Shown here piece by piece: positions 35,632 to 44,771 of a stretch of 64,000 bases of DNA (positions within the stretch are counted from its first letter, which is position 1; every line of letters begins with the position of its first letter). Origin of the DNA: Variovorax sp. OV329 (GTDB lineage Bacteria; Pseudomonadota; Gammaproteobacteria; Burkholderiales; Burkholderiaceae_C); assembly GCF_900114785.1 (NCBI RefSeq), contig NZ_FOUG01000004.1, positions 1-64,000 of the forward strand, written 5' to 3'. The position numbers were made by a program, and so were the translations under genes. The notes under the pieces are model-generated. The model saw only the letters and a program-made list of their open reading frames with translations. It made no database searches and was not told where the DNA came from.

Positions 35632-35664
35632 GACTTTATGTGTTGTTGTCTGATATATAAAGTC
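35632..35664. promoter_or_regulatory. Inverted repeat between PACE and LysR genes
   Basis: GACTTTAT-N17-ATAAAGTC, a perfect 8-bp inverted repeat in an AT-rich stretch, 39 bases upstream of the PACE start and 36 bases before the regulator. Likely the LysR binding site. Confidence 0.55.
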
Positions 35665-35699
35665 ATCTTCTTTCAGTTTTATTGAAAGGTCGGTCGCCC

Positions 35700-36584
35700 A
35701 TGGGCCTTTCCAGCGACAACCTGCAGGTCTTCCTGGCCGTTCTTGATCACGGCTCCTTCTCGGCCGCCGCGCGGGCGCTCCGGCGCGTGCCGTCGGCGGT
35801 GAGCATGGCCATCGCCAACCTGGAAGCGGACCTGGACCTGCCGCTCTTCGACCGCAGCGGGCGCGAGCCCAAGCCGACCGCTGCCGCGCGCTCGCTGGAG
35901 CCACAGGCTCGGCTGGTGGATGCACAACTCAAGGCCCTGCAGGTGCAGGCGCTGGGACTCACGCAGGGCCTGGAATCGCGCCTGACGCTGGCGGTGGCGC
36001 CGGAACTGCTGGCGGCACCCTGGAGCAATGTGCTGGCCACCCTGGCGGCCGAGCATCCACTGCTGGAGTGCGAGGTGCTGGCCGCGCCGCAGGCCGACGC
36101 GCTGAGCATGCTGCACACCGGCCGGGCCCAACTCGCGCTGGTCTTCGAACGGCCCAGCCTGGACGGGCGCGAGGGCTTCCAGGAGGTAACGACCGAGACC
36201 CTGGCGATGATGGTCGCGCCCACGCACCCGGTGCTCCAGTCGGCGCGAAACGGCAAGCTGCGCGAGGAACACCTGCACAACACGCGGCAGATCGTGGTGG
36301 CCGGCCGCGACCGGGCCACCACCGACTCGCGCCTGGTCTTCGGCCGCCACACCTGGCGCACCGACAACGCGCTGGCGGCCCTGAGCATGATCAGCGCCGG
36401 CCTGGGCTGGGGCTGGCTGCCACGCAACCTGGCGCGGCCGCACGTTGCGGCCGGCACGCTGGTGGAGATCGTGTTCGAGAACCTCTCGAACGAACTGGAC
36501 CTGTGGGTGGACGTGGTCTGGTCGAAGGAGCGCCCCCTGGGACTGGGGGCGCAGCGCTTCGTGGCGCTGATGGGCCGTCGCTAG
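35700..36584 (+). CDS. LysR-family regulator of the PACE pump
   Basis: 294 residues. Winged helix NLQVFLAVLDHGSFSAAARALRRVPSAVSMAIANLEADLDLPLF, then the effector domain (RLTLAVAPELLAAPW). ATG 35700 is preferred to a TTG six codons upstream because GAAAGG stands ten bases before it. Divergent arrangement and the palindrome at 35632 suggest it controls the efflux gene. It ends four bases into the convergent SH3-domain gene. Confidence 0.9.
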   Translation: MGLSSDNLQVFLAVLDHGSFSAAARALRRVPSAVSMAIANLEADLDLPLFDRSGREPKPTAAARSLEPQARLVDAQLKALQVQALGLTQGLESRLTLAVAPELLAAPWSNVLATLAAEHPLLECEVLAAPQADALSMLHTGRAQLALVFERPSLDGREGFQEVTTETLAMMVAPTHPVLQSARNGKLREEHLHNTRQIVVAGRDRATTDSRLVFGRHTWRTDNALAALSMISAGLGWGWLPRNLARPHVAAGTLVEIVFENLSNELDLWVDVVWSKERPLGLGAQRFVALMGRR

Positions 36585-37549
36585 CTGCGGCCGCCTGGTC
36601 CGCCCTGGCCGCCCTGCCCACCGGGCCCGCCACCGCCGCCGCCACCGCCACCCCGGTCCCCGCCACCTCCGCCACCGTGGTTGCCGCGATCGCCTCCGTG
36701 ATTGCCGCGGTCACCCCCGTGGCTTCCGCGATCGCCCTGCGGGCCCTGCGGCCCGCCTGGCCCGCGACCGCCAGGATGCGCCTGCGGTCCGCCGCCAGGA
36801 CCCCGGTCGCCCGGGCGCCCCTGGGGACCGCCCTGTCCGCGGCCGCCATGACTGTCCCACTGCCGCCCCTCGCCCAGGTTGGCCGGACGGCTGCTCATCG
36901 GTGGTCCTCCCGGAGGCCCGCCAGGCCCCGGCCGCGGTGGCCGCACGCCCGGGTCGTGCGGGGGCCGGACGTTGTTGTCGGGCCAGCCCGGCTGCTGCCA
37001 GGCCGGCGGGCGCGGCGGCCGGAAGTTCGGTGGCGGAGGTCCGGGGTGCGGCTGCCATGCGGGCCGTCCCGGGGGCGGCGGCCGCCAGCCCGGCGGCGGT
37101 GGTGGGGGCGGCCTTCCGCCCCACCAGCGGGGCTCGCCATACCAGGGCCGATCGCGGTAGTAGCGGCCCCAGTAGTTGCCCACGCTGAAGGTGATGATGG
37201 GCACGCCGATCACCGCGCCGTAGCCTGCCAGCGGCACCGGTGTGCCCTGGTAGGGGTACGCCAGTGCGTTGGCAAAGACCCAGCCGCGCAAGCCATCGGG
37301 CAGCATCACGTCGCACCAGCCATAGCCTTGGGTGCAGCCCATGACGTCCACCGGCTGGCCCTGGCCCAGCTCGGCCACGGCCGGGTAGCTGTTGCCGGGC
37401 CCGGCCATGAGCGTCACGCCGGCGCGGGTGACCGCCTGCTGGGCCATGGCGGCCAGAGGCAGCGCCAGCAGGCCGGCGACGACGGCTTGCCGGATGCGCC
37501 AGCGCAGCCACATTCGCGGACCTGCTTGTTGTTCTGTGTTGTTCATCAA
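36581..37549 (-). CDS. Exported SH3-domain protein with Pro/Gly-rich tail
   Basis: 322 residues. A signal peptide follows a basic start (VVAGLLALPLAAMAQQ). Residues about 40-100 form a bacterial SH3 domain (VTRAGVTLMAGPGNSYPAVAEL, GWCDVMLPDGLRGWVFANAL). The remaining two thirds is low complexity, first PPPPPPPGWRPPPPG then Gly-rich GGDRG repeats, presumably disordered. It resembles small envelope proteins of unknown role that stick to the cell wall. It sits downstream of the metH N-terminal half on the same strand, beyond a terminator. Confidence 0.8.
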   Translation of the reverse strand: MMNNTEQQAGPRMWLRWRIRQAVVAGLLALPLAAMAQQAVTRAGVTLMAGPGNSYPAVAELGQGQPVDVMGCTQGYGWCDVMLPDGLRGWVFANALAYPYQGTPVPLAGYGAVIGVPIITFSVGNYWGRYYRDRPWYGEPRWWGGRPPPPPPPGWRPPPPGRPAWQPHPGPPPPNFRPPRPPAWQQPGWPDNNVRPPHDPGVRPPRPGPGGPPGGPPMSSRPANLGEGRQWDSHGGRGQGGPQGRPGDRGPGGGPQAHPGGRGPGGPQGPQGDRGSHGGDRGNHGGDRGNHGGGGGGDRGGGGGGGGGPGGQGGQGGPGGRS

Positions 37550-37689
37550 TGGCTCCGTGTTGTGCTCGACCCATGAGGCCGGCTGGCGCCGCGGCTGTCA
37601 ATCAGCCAACGTCGCGTGCTCACCCAACGGCGGTGCGGGCTGCCCGGTGCACGGCCCTTACATCGGGTGGTCCGCTTTACCCGGCCTTC

Positions 37690-37720
37690 ATCAAAGCAAA
37701 AGGGCGCCGCGGCGCCCCTT
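37690..37720 (-). terminator. Intrinsic terminator of the metH N-terminal gene
   Basis: GGGCGCC-GC-GGCGCCC (37702-37717) followed on the minus strand by CTTTTGCTTTG. The stem begins 27 bases after the metH N-terminal stop. It should end that transcript before the SH3-domain gene. Confidence 0.75.
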
Positions 37721-37743
37721 CGCACTTCATTGCAAGCACTCAC

Positions 37744-38793
37744 TCAGGCAGCTTCGCGATAGAAGGCCTGGCGCTGCTGCACGCCGCGCGCCGCCACCGG
37801 CGACACCGCCGCGCCGATGGCCGCGATGTGGTCCGGCGTGGTGCCGCAGCAGCCGCCCACGATGTTCACGAGTCCTTCGGCCGCGAACTCGTACAGCAGG
37901 CGCGAGGTGACGTCAGGCGTCTCGTCGAAGCCCGTGTCGCTCATCGGGTTGGGCAGACCGGCGTTGGGGTAGCAGCTGATGAAGGTGTCTTCCGCCACCT
38001 TGGCCAGCTCCTGGATGTAGGGCCGCATCAGCGCCGCGCCCAGCGCGCAGTTCAGGCCAATGGCCAGCGGCTGCGCATGCCGCACGCTGTGCCAGAAGGC
38101 AGTGACGGTCTGCCCGCTCAGGATGCGGCCCGAGGCATCGGTGACGGTGCCGCTGATGATGATGGGCAGGCGCTCGCCGCTGTTCTCGAAGTACTCGTCG
38201 ATGGCGAAGAGCGCAGCCTTGGCGTTGAGGGTGTCGAAGATGGTCTCGACCAGCAGCAGGTCGGCGCCGCCTTCCACCAGGGCTTCCACCTGCTCGTAGT
38301 ACGAGGCACGCAGCTCCTCGAAGCCCACGTTGCGCGCGCCTGGGTCGTTCACGTCGGGGCTGATGCTGGCCGTCTTGGGCGTCGGGCCCAGGGCGCCGGC
38401 CACGAAGCGCGGCTTGTCGGGCGTGCTGTACTTGTCGCAGGCCTCGCGCGCAAGCCTGGCCGATTCGACGTTCATCTCGCGCGCCAGGTCGGCCATCTTG
38501 TAGTCCTCCTGCGCGATGCGGGTGGCGCCGAAGGTGTTGGTCTCGACGATGTCGGCGCCGGCCGCGAGGTAGCCCTCATGGATGTCGCGGATCACGTCGG
38601 GCCGCGTGAGCGAGAGCAGCTCGTTGTTGCCCTTGACGTCGCGTTCGAAGTCCTTGAAGCGCTCGCCGCGGTACTGCGCTTCGCCCAGCTTGAAGCGCTG
38701 GATCATGGTGCCCATGGCGCCATCGAGGATGGCGATGCGATTCGCGAGGATGCCGGGCAGGGCCTGGCCACGGGTGTAGGCGGTGGGCTTCAT
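37744..38793 (-). CDS. metH: Methionine synthase N-terminal half (homocysteine S-methyltransferase domain)
   Basis: 349 residues. The domain begins [15 protein letters not shown] and holds the zinc-binding motif GCCGTT near residue 320, with an earlier ligand in GLNCALGA. It binds and activates homocysteine for methylation by the C-terminal half, 3.8 kb away at 31203. ATG 38793 is the start; the longer frame has no ribosome site. Full-length MetH would have both in one chain; here each half has its own signals. Confidence 0.95.
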   Translation of the reverse strand: MKPTAYTRGQALPGILANRIAILDGAMGTMIQRFKLGEAQYRGERFKDFERDVKGNNELLSLTRPDVIRDIHEGYLAAGADIVETNTFGATRIAQEDYKMADLAREMNVESARLAREACDKYSTPDKPRFVAGALGPTPKTASISPDVNDPGARNVGFEELRASYYEQVEALVEGGADLLLVETIFDTLNAKAALFAIDEYFENSGERLPIIISGTVTDASGRILSGQTVTAFWHSVRHAQPLAIGLNCALGAALMRPYIQELAKVAEDTFISCYPNAGLPNPMSDTGFDETPDVTSRLLYEFAAEGLVNIVGGCCGTTPDHIAAIGAAVSPVAARGVQQRQAFYREAA

Positions 38794-38903
38794 AAGGCTC
38801 GATTCTATGGACCGGCACTCGCGCGCGTTGTGTGCCTGCCTGAACCGCGGCCGACCTTCGGGTCGGTCTGATGCGTCCTCACAGCGCTCAGGGTGTCCTC
38901 GCA

Positions 38904-38932
38904 TTGACGAGTGTTAGTAACGTGACTAACAT
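38904..38932 (+). promoter_or_regulatory. Promoter of the toxin-antitoxin pair with internal operator
   Basis: TTGACG (38904-38909), a 17-base spacer and TAACAT (38927-38932) make a good sigma-70 promoter. A palindrome TGTTAGT-AACGTG-ACTAACA (38912-38931) lies over the spacer and -10, so an antitoxin bound there would repress. Confidence 0.7.
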
Positions 38933-38975
38933 ACAGTTCAGGATCGGATTCCAGCCGATTGAAAGGGAACCAATC

Positions 38976-39239
38976 ATGGGACACGCACAAATCAAAACCG
39001 TCACGAGCCGAGAGTTCGTGCACAACGTCAGCGCGGCGAAGCGCGTCGCCAGCGAAGGCGGCACAGTGATCATCACCGACCGCGGTGAGCCGTCCTTGGC
39101 GCTCATCCCGATCGCCGAGTACCGCCGCCTCACAAAGACAGACAAGAGCCTGGTCGAGCTGCTGCGCATGCCCGACGCCGACGCCATCGAATTCGACTTC
39201 GAACCGGTCGCCATCAAGGCAAGAGACATTGACGAATGA
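38976..39239 (+). CDS. Phd/YefM-family antitoxin
   Basis: 87 residues. The N-terminal domain is of Phd type (TVTSREFVHNVSAAKRVASEGGTVIITDRGEPSLALI), which dimerises and binds DNA. The acidic end (DADAIEFDFEPVAIKARDIDE) should neutralise the toxin. GAAAGGGA precedes the ATG. The toxin follows after an unusual gap of about 135 bases. Confidence 0.9.
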   Translation: MGHAQIKTVTSREFVHNVSAAKRVASEGGTVIITDRGEPSLALIPIAEYRRLTKTDKSLVELLRMPDADAIEFDFEPVAIKARDIDE

Positions 39240-39377
39240 GCCCACCGCAGCAGGCAACCGCCAACGTTTTCGCTGTATCGCCAGGCATGGCAGGCGCGTC
39301 GTTGATTGGGCCGACTCGTCGGCGCATTGCCCTCATGTGATGAGCGGCGTACTCGTCGGACAGTGCGAGACATCATG

Positions 39378-39794
39378 ATGTTCGTCCTGGACACGAACGT
39401 CGTTTCTGAAGCGCGCAAGAGCGCGTGCGACCCGAACGTGAAAGCCTGGCTCAGGGCGCAGGCGACCGACGCCCTCTGTATCTCCTCTATCACCGTACTG
39501 GAGCTGCAGCGTGGCATCACCCAGCTGGCGCAACGCGGTGACGAACCGCAGGCGGCGATTCTTGGCCGGTGGCTCGATGAGATGGTGCTGCCAGCGTTCG
39601 CAGGGCGAATCCTGCCAGTCGACCACCTGGTAGCACGCAAGGCCGCGAGCTTGCCGTGGTCAGATGCGCGTGACTACCGCGACCCTCTGATCGCTGCCAC
39701 TTGCCTTGTCCATGGCGCCGCCGTGGTGACGCGCAACGTGCGGCACTTCGAACCGACGGGGGTGCCTTGCATCAACCCCTGGATGGCAAGCTAG
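39378..39794 (+). CDS. vapC: VapC-type PIN-domain toxin
   Basis: 138 residues. The PIN active site has FVLDTNVVSE with the first Asp, ELQRGI with the Glu, and the later acidic residues in WSDARDYRDPLIAATC, so the four-acidic-residue nuclease centre is intact. PIN toxins usually cut tRNA or rRNA. Two ATGs (39375, 39378) are adjacent. Antitoxin and toxin normally overlap or nearly touch; here 135 bases lie between, containing a 34-codon frame from ATG 39236 that overlaps the antitoxin stop. Confidence 0.92.
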   Translation: MFVLDTNVVSEARKSACDPNVKAWLRAQATDALCISSITVLELQRGITQLAQRGDEPQAAILGRWLDEMVLPAFAGRILPVDHLVARKAASLPWSDARDYRDPLIAATCLVHGAAVVTRNVRHFEPTGVPCINPWMAS

Positions 39795-39877
39795 TAGAGA
39801 AAGACTAGCGAGCTTGCATGGCCTGGTGTCCGACGATGCGCGGCTGATTCGCCGGTTTCAAGTGTTGGGAGCGCTGC

Positions 39878-40693
39878 TCATTTGCGCTCGACGAATTCCA
39901 GCACCGCCTCCAGCATGCGCCGCACATGCGGCTTCACGCCGGCGGCCACTTCGGGCAGGTAGTCGAAGGGCAAGGCCTCCTGCATGTAGCTGCTCTGGGT
40001 CATTTCCAGCTGCACCGCGTGCACGCCGGCGGCAGGATTGCCGTGCTGCCGCGTGATGTGGCCGCCCTTGAAGCGGCCGTTGAGCACGCCCGTGTAGCCA
40101 GTGGCGTCCTTCGCGATGCCCAGCAGCGTCTGCGCCAACTCCGGGTCGCAGCTGGCACCGTTGGCGGTACCCAGGTTCAGGTCGGGCAGCTTGCCTTCGA
40201 AGAAGCGCGGCAGCACCGAGCGGATGGAGTGCGCATCCCACAGCGCAGCGACACCGTGCGCTGCCTTGATGCGCGCCAATTCCTCGGCGAGCTTCGCGTG
40301 ATAGGGCCGCCAGATGGCATCGCGCCGCCCGGCGATCTCTTCGTCTACCGGCAGGTCCTTTGGATCGGCGTACAGCGGCGTGTCGTCGAAGGTGTCGACG
40401 GGGCACAGGCCGGTCACGCTTTGGCCGGGGTACAGGCTCGCGCCATCCGGCGGGCGGTTCAGGTCGATGACGTAGCGCGAATGCGTGGCCACCAGCACCG
40501 AGGCGCCCAGTTCGTCGGCGAAGTCGTAGAGCTGCTCCAGGTGCCAGTCAGTGTCGGGCACGTGGCGCGCTTCTTCCGTCAGGCGCGCGGCCAGCGCGGG
40601 GGGCACGTGCGTGCCCACGTGCGGCATGGAGATGAGCAGCGGGCGCGTACCCTGGCGAAAGCGGAACGGCGGCTCGGTGGTGCTGAAGGCCAT
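39878..40693 (-). CDS. hutG: N-formylglutamate deformylase
   Basis: 271 residues of the N-formylglutamate amidohydrolase family: LISMPHVGTHVP, DTDWHLEQLYDFADELGASVLVATHSRYVIDLNRPP, LWDAHSIRS, GGHITRQHG. Histidines and Asp/Glu for zinc are in place. It hydrolyses formylglutamate to glutamate and formate, the last step of the histidine route begun by HutF. It lies eight bases after hutF and closes the array. Confidence 0.93.
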   Translation of the reverse strand: MAFSTTEPPFRFRQGTRPLLISMPHVGTHVPPALAARLTEEARHVPDTDWHLEQLYDFADELGASVLVATHSRYVIDLNRPPDGASLYPGQSVTGLCPVDTFDDTPLYADPKDLPVDEEIAGRRDAIWRPYHAKLAEELARIKAAHGVAALWDAHSIRSVLPRFFEGKLPDLNLGTANGASCDPELAQTLLGIAKDATGYTGVLNGRFKGGHITRQHGNPAAGVHAVQLEMTQSSYMQEALPFDYLPEVAAGVKPHVRRMLEAVLEFVERK

Positions 40694-40701
40694 GGTGAAG
40701 A

Positions 40702-42087
40702 TCAATCCTTGAGAAGTTGGCTGCGCGCCTGCACGAAGCCGCGCGCAGCCTCGTCGTGCAGTGCGTGGCGGCCGGCCGCGACGCGCGGCTTTCCGCCCAC
40801 CCACACGGCGTCGATGGCCGAAGTGCGGTGGCTGGCGAAGACGTGGGCCGAGAGCATCTCGGGTGCGCCCAACCCCTGCAGCGCCAGGTGGTCTGCGTCG
40901 AGTATCACGAAGTCCGCCTGCTGCCCCGCTTCGAGTCCGCCGACGGCACGGCCGGATGCCTGCGCCCCGCCCTGCACCGCCGCAAGCGTGAGGGCCGTGG
41001 CCACCTGCGGCTGCGCGGCGCTCGCGCCCACGTTGCGCTGGCGCGTGGCCAGGCGCTGGCTGTATTCCAGCATCAGCAGTTCCTCGGCCGCATTCACCGT
41101 CGCGTGGCTGTCGGAGCCCAAGCCCCACGCGCCATGGTGGCGGCGCCAGCGCGGCAGGTCGAAGATGCCGTCACCCAGGTTGGCCTCGGTGGTGGGGCAC
41201 AGGCCCGCCACCGCGCCGCTGGCCGCCGCGCGCTGGTATTCGGCGTCGCTCATGTGCGTGGCATGCACCAGGCACCAGCGCGCATCGACGGGCGCATGGT
41301 CCAGCAGCCATTCGACCGGGCGGCTGCCGCTCCAGGCGATGCAGTCCTCGACCTCCCGGGTCTGCTCGGCGATGTGGATGTGGATGGGCGCGCTGCGGTC
41401 GATGGCGTCGAGCCCGGCGATCGCCTCGCGCAGCGCATCGGGCGGCACGGCGCGCAGCGAATGCGGCGCCAGGCCCAGGCAGGCGCCCTGCGCGTCGCAG
41501 CGGGGCTTGAGCGATTCGAGCAGCGCCAGCATCGACTCGGTGGAGCGGATGAAGCGGCGCTGTCCCTCGTTGGGCGGCAGGCCACCGAAGCCGCTGGTTT
41601 GATAGAGCACCGGCAGCAGCGTGAAGCCGATGCCCACCTTCTGCGCGGCGCGCAGCAGCGCCAGGCTCAGCGTGGCATCGTCGGCATAGGGCCGGCCATC
41701 GTCCTGGTGGTGCACGTACTGGAACTCGCACACGCTGGTGTAGCCCGCCTCCAGCATCTCGGCATAGAGCCAGGTGGCGATGGCTTCCATGTGCTGCGGC
41801 GCGAGGCGTCCGGCGAAGCGGTACATCAGCGTTCGCCAGCTCCAGAAGCTGTCCTGCTCGCCGGCGCGGAATTCGGTGAGGCCGGCAAAGCCGCGCTGGA
41901 AGGCATGCGAATGCAGGTTGGGCATGCCGGGGACCAGCGGGCCCTTGGCGCTCTGCACGCCGGCAGGCGCGTGCGTACCGGCTTCGATCCGCGTCAGCTG
42001 CCCCGCATCGTTCCAGGCCAGCAGTACGTTCTTCGCCCAGCCCTCGGGCAGCAGCGCGTCGGCGGCGAAGAGGCGGCCTGCGGTCAT
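40702..42087 (-). CDS. hutF: Formimidoylglutamate deiminase
   Basis: 461 residues of the amidohydrolase superfamily. Metal site NLHSHAFQRGF, then CLVHATHMSD, HIAEQTREVEDC and GLGSDSHATVNA. It converts N-formimino-L-glutamate to N-formyl-L-glutamate and ammonia, and so defines the five-step hut pathway (with HutG) rather than the HutG formiminoglutamase route. Located between hutI and hutG on the same strand. Confidence 0.93.
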   Translation of the reverse strand: MTAGRLFAADALLPEGWAKNVLLAWNDAGQLTRIEAGTHAPAGVQSAKGPLVPGMPNLHSHAFQRGFAGLTEFRAGEQDSFWSWRTLMYRFAGRLAPQHMEAIATWLYAEMLEAGYTSVCEFQYVHHQDDGRPYADDATLSLALLRAAQKVGIGFTLLPVLYQTSGFGGLPPNEGQRRFIRSTESMLALLESLKPRCDAQGACLGLAPHSLRAVPPDALREAIAGLDAIDRSAPIHIHIAEQTREVEDCIAWSGSRPVEWLLDHAPVDARWCLVHATHMSDAEYQRAAASGAVAGLCPTTEANLGDGIFDLPRWRRHHGAWGLGSDSHATVNAAEELLMLEYSQRLATRQRNVGASAAQPQVATALTLAAVQGGAQASGRAVGGLEAGQQADFVILDADHLALQGLGAPEMLSAHVFASHRTSAIDAVWVGGKPRVAAGRHALHDEAARGFVQARSQLLKD

Positions 42088-42148
42088 TGGAGTTCCTTCG
42101 TGCTTCGCACCGCGGTGCGAGCTTGCTTGGGGCGGCCTGGCGCTGCGA

Positions 42149-43402
42149 TCATGCGGCGGCCCCTGATGCGATGCGGCCCTGGCGGACCACGGTGCGCAGC
42201 GGCCGCTGGCCGAACCAGTAGGCCAGCTCGGCGCCCTCGCTCACGTCCCACAGCACGAAGTTCGCGGGCATGCCCGCAGCGATGCGTCCGTGCGTGTCCT
42301 GCAGGCCGAGCGCGCGAGCGGCATGCTGCGTGACGCCGGCCAGCGCCTCGGGCACGGTGAGCCTGAACAGCGTGCAAGCCATGTTGACCATCAGCAGCAG
42401 GCTCAGCGCGGGCGAGGTGCCCGGGTTGTGGTCGGTGGACACGGCCATCGGCACGCCCGCGGCGCGCAGTGCCTCGATGGGCGGCAGGTGCGTGTCGCGC
42501 AGCGTGTAGTAGGCGCCGGGCAGCAGCACGGCCACAGTGCCCGATTGCTTCATCGCGGCGATGCCCTTGGCCGACAGATGCTCGATGTGGTCGCAGGACA
42601 GCGCTCCGTAGCGTGCGGCCAGCGCGGCACCGTCCATGTCCGACAGTTGCTCGGCATGCAGCTTCACCGGAAGGCCCAGCGCCTGCGCCGCCTGGAAGAC
42701 GCGCTCGGTCTCTTCCAGCGTGAAGGCGATGCGCTCGCAGAAGACGTCGACTGCGTCCACCAGGCCTTCGTCGGCGAGCGCGGGCAGCATCTCCTTGCAG
42801 ACGAGGTCGATGTACTCGCTGTTGCGGCCCGCGTACTCGGGCGGCAGCGCGTGCGCGCCCAGGAAGGTGGTCTTGACTGTGACGCCGAAGGCCTCGCCCA
42901 GGCGGCGCGCCACGCGCAGCTGCTTGCGCTCATGCTCCAGCGACAGGCCATAGCCCGACTTGATCTCGATGGCGCATACGCCATCGGCCAGCAGGCTCTG
43001 CAGGCGTGCGGCGCCCGATTCGAAGAGTTCGTCCTCGCTGGCTTCGCGCGTGGCCCGCACGGTGGAGACGATGCCGCCGCCCGCCTTGGCCACTTCCTCA
43101 TAACTCGCGCCGGCCAGGCGCATCGCGAACTCGTTGGCACGACGGCCGCCGTAGACCAGGTGCGTGTGGCAATCGACCAGGCCGGGCGTGACGAGCGCGC
43201 CACCGCCCTCGTGCACGTGCAAGCCGGCGAAGGCCGCGGGCACCTCGCTGCGCGCACCCACCCAGCGGATGGTGCCCTGCTGGACCACGATCGCGGCCTC
43301 GGCGTGCTCGGAAAGCGAAAGGTCGGGGGCAGCGCCGGAAGCGAGGCGCAAGCCGATCCACAGTCCATCGGCCGGAGGCAATTGCTTTGCGGGTTTCAAC
43401 AT
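42149..43402 (-). CDS. hutI: Imidazolonepropionase
   Basis: 417 residues. Metal motif [42 protein letters not shown] and [10 protein letters not shown]. The start ATG 43402 follows AGGAG; an upstream in-frame ATG lacks it. It hydrolyses 4-imidazolone-5-propionate to formimidoylglutamate. Neighbours are hutD upstream and hutF downstream. Confidence 0.95.
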   Translation of the reverse strand: MLKPAKQLPPADGLWIGLRLASGAAPDLSLSEHAEAAIVVQQGTIRWVGARSEVPAAFAGLHVHEGGGALVTPGLVDCHTHLVYGGRRANEFAMRLAGASYEEVAKAGGGIVSTVRATREASEDELFESGAARLQSLLADGVCAIEIKSGYGLSLEHERKQLRVARRLGEAFGVTVKTTFLGAHALPPEYAGRNSEYIDLVCKEMLPALADEGLVDAVDVFCERIAFTLEETERVFQAAQALGLPVKLHAEQLSDMDGAALAARYGALSCDHIEHLSAKGIAAMKQSGTVAVLLPGAYYTLRDTHLPPIEALRAAGVPMAVSTDHNPGTSPALSLLLMVNMACTLFRLTVPEALAGVTQHAARALGLQDTHGRIAAGMPANFVLWDVSEGAELAYWFGQRPLRTVVRQGRIASGAAA

Positions 43403-43429
43403 CTCTTCGTTTCTCCTGCGGCTCACGGG

Positions 43430-43999
43430 TCAGGCCGGCACGATGCGCACGGCGGCCAGCCGCGCTTGCGGGCCGTCCGGCACCGCCTGCCACGCGTGCG
43501 GTTCGCCGGCCCAGCAGCGGCCCTCGCCCTCGCGGCAAAGCCCGTCATTGAGCCGCCAAGCACCGCGCAGCGCAAGCAGCACGCCGTGGGGCGCCGCGTC
43601 GATGCTCGTGGCATGCGACAGCACCTGCACGTCGGCGCGCCACTTGCCGCGCCGGGTCATCACGTTGAAGTCGTGCGATGCGCCGCCGAGCAGCGTGCAG
43701 TCGATGGCCTGGTCGCCGCTGAACGCAAAAGGCTGGTGCGCCACGTCAAGCTGGTGGTCGATGTCGCCATCTGCCGCAAACAGGCGTACACCGTCGCCTT
43801 CCAGCAGCATGATGCTCCGATCCACACCCGGGAACGCCGAGAAAGGCCCGGCCGCCGCGATGCAGGCAATGCTCACGCGCCAGCCGAAAGTCTCGATCCC
43901 TGCGCCGGGCGGCCAGCTCATGATCTGCTGCGTGGTGCCGCCGCCGTTCTTCCAGGGCGTGACCGGCAACGCGGCGCGCGAGAAGTCCGTCAGGCTCAT
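43430..43999 (-). CDS. hutD: HutD family protein
   Basis: 189 residues with the HutD signature (LPVTPWKNGGGTTQQI, FGWRVSIACIAAAGPFSAFPGVDRSIMLLEGDG). It is a cupin-like protein; in Pseudomonas it is proposed to limit histidine pathway activity, perhaps by sensing formylglutamate. Its start overlaps the permease stop (ATGA). 27 bases separate it from hutI. Confidence 0.9.
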   Translation of the reverse strand: MSLTDFSRAALPVTPWKNGGGTTQQIMSWPPGAGIETFGWRVSIACIAAAGPFSAFPGVDRSIMLLEGDGVRLFAADGDIDHQLDVAHQPFAFSGDQAIDCTLLGGASHDFNVMTRRGKWRADVQVLSHATSIDAAPHGVLLALRGAWRLNDGLCREGEGRCWAGEPHAWQAVPDGPQARLAAVRIVPA

Positions 44000-44664
44000 C
44001 GCACCAGCCCGCCTTGGCGCAGCCGTTGCTCGAAGTGGCGCAGCACCAGCGTCATGGTTCCGGTGAGCACGAAGTACACGAGCGCGATGGCCAGGTACAC
44101 CTCGAGCGAGCGGTACGAGACGCTGATGATCTTCTGGCCCTCGTGCATCACGTCGTGAATGGTCAGCAGGGAGACCAGTGCCGAGTTCTTGATGAGCGCG
44201 ATGAACTCGTTGCCCAGCGGAGGAATCATCCGCACCACCGCCTGCGGCAGCACGATCTGGCGCATGGCCACCGCCGGCGTCATGCCCAGCGACAACGCGG
44301 CCATGGTCTGCCCCTTGTCGATGGACTGGATCGAGCCGCGCACGATCTCCGACACGTAGGCGCCCGAGTACACGCCCAGGCCCAGCACTCCGCAAAGGAA
44401 GGCCGGCAGCAGGATGCCGAAGTGCGGCAGCCCGAAGAACAGGATGAACAACTGCACCAGAAGCGGCGTGCCGCGGATGACCGCCACGTAGGCGGTGCAG
44501 ATCCCGTAGAGCCAGCGCCGCTTGGGATTCAGCCGGCCGATGCCCACCAGCAGGCCAAGCACGCAGCCCAGCGCCAGGGCGCAGGCCGTGATCTCCACCG
44601 TGACCAGTGCGCCACGCAGCAGCGCGGACCAGCCGTCCCAGACGGGCGAGAAATCGAGGTCCAT
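43996..44664 (-). CDS. Polar amino acid ABC transporter permease
   Basis: 222 residues with about five membrane segments. The early part is LLRGALVTVEITACALALG and a permease EAA-like loop follows: GALVSLLT upstream of NEFIALIKNSALVS. HisM/GltK-like. Only one permease gene and no ATPase gene is in the array, so the partner ATPase may be elsewhere. It sits between the binding protein gene and hutD. Cargo is presumably histidine or urocanate; that is inference from the context. Confidence 0.9.
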   Translation of the reverse strand: MDLDFSPVWDGWSALLRGALVTVEITACALALGCVLGLLVGIGRLNPKRRWLYGICTAYVAVIRGTPLLVQLFILFFGLPHFGILLPAFLCGVLGLGVYSGAYVSEIVRGSIQSIDKGQTMAALSLGMTPAVAMRQIVLPQAVVRMIPPLGNEFIALIKNSALVSLLTIHDVMHEGQKIISVSYRSLEVYLAIALVYFVLTGTMTLVLRHFEQRLRQGGLVR

Positions 44665-44738
44665 CCGTCAGTCCGTCCGGCGGCCGGTCGCCGGGCCGAG
44701 CCAAGCCAGTCGCGCCAGCCTGCTGCGTGATGGAGTTC

Positions 44739-44755
44739 CACGCGCGCAGCGCGTG
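44739..44755 (-). terminator. Hairpin after the amino acid binding protein gene
   Basis: CACGCGC-GCA-GCGCGTG in the gap between the binding protein and permease genes. There is no T run. It probably stabilises the binding-protein mRNA or limits read-through. Confidence 0.4.
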
Positions 44756-44771
44756 AAAGGCCGGGGGGTCA

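Noticed and set aside
36581..37160. Gly/Pro-rich coding stretch as a separate repeat array or CRISPR
   Set aside because: The repeats are codon-level low complexity in one protein; there are no uniform spacers.
38794..38905. Second SAH riboswitch before the metH N-terminal half
   Set aside because: Some similar words occur (GAGCGCTGTG, CAGGC, CAACG) and a GACC...GGTC hairpin, but P1 and the pseudoknot arms do not pair, so no call is made.
42088..42148. Third copy of the GC-rich repeat between hutF and hutI
   Set aside because: It shares short words (CTTGGGGCGGCC) but lacks the nested palindromes; too weak to call.
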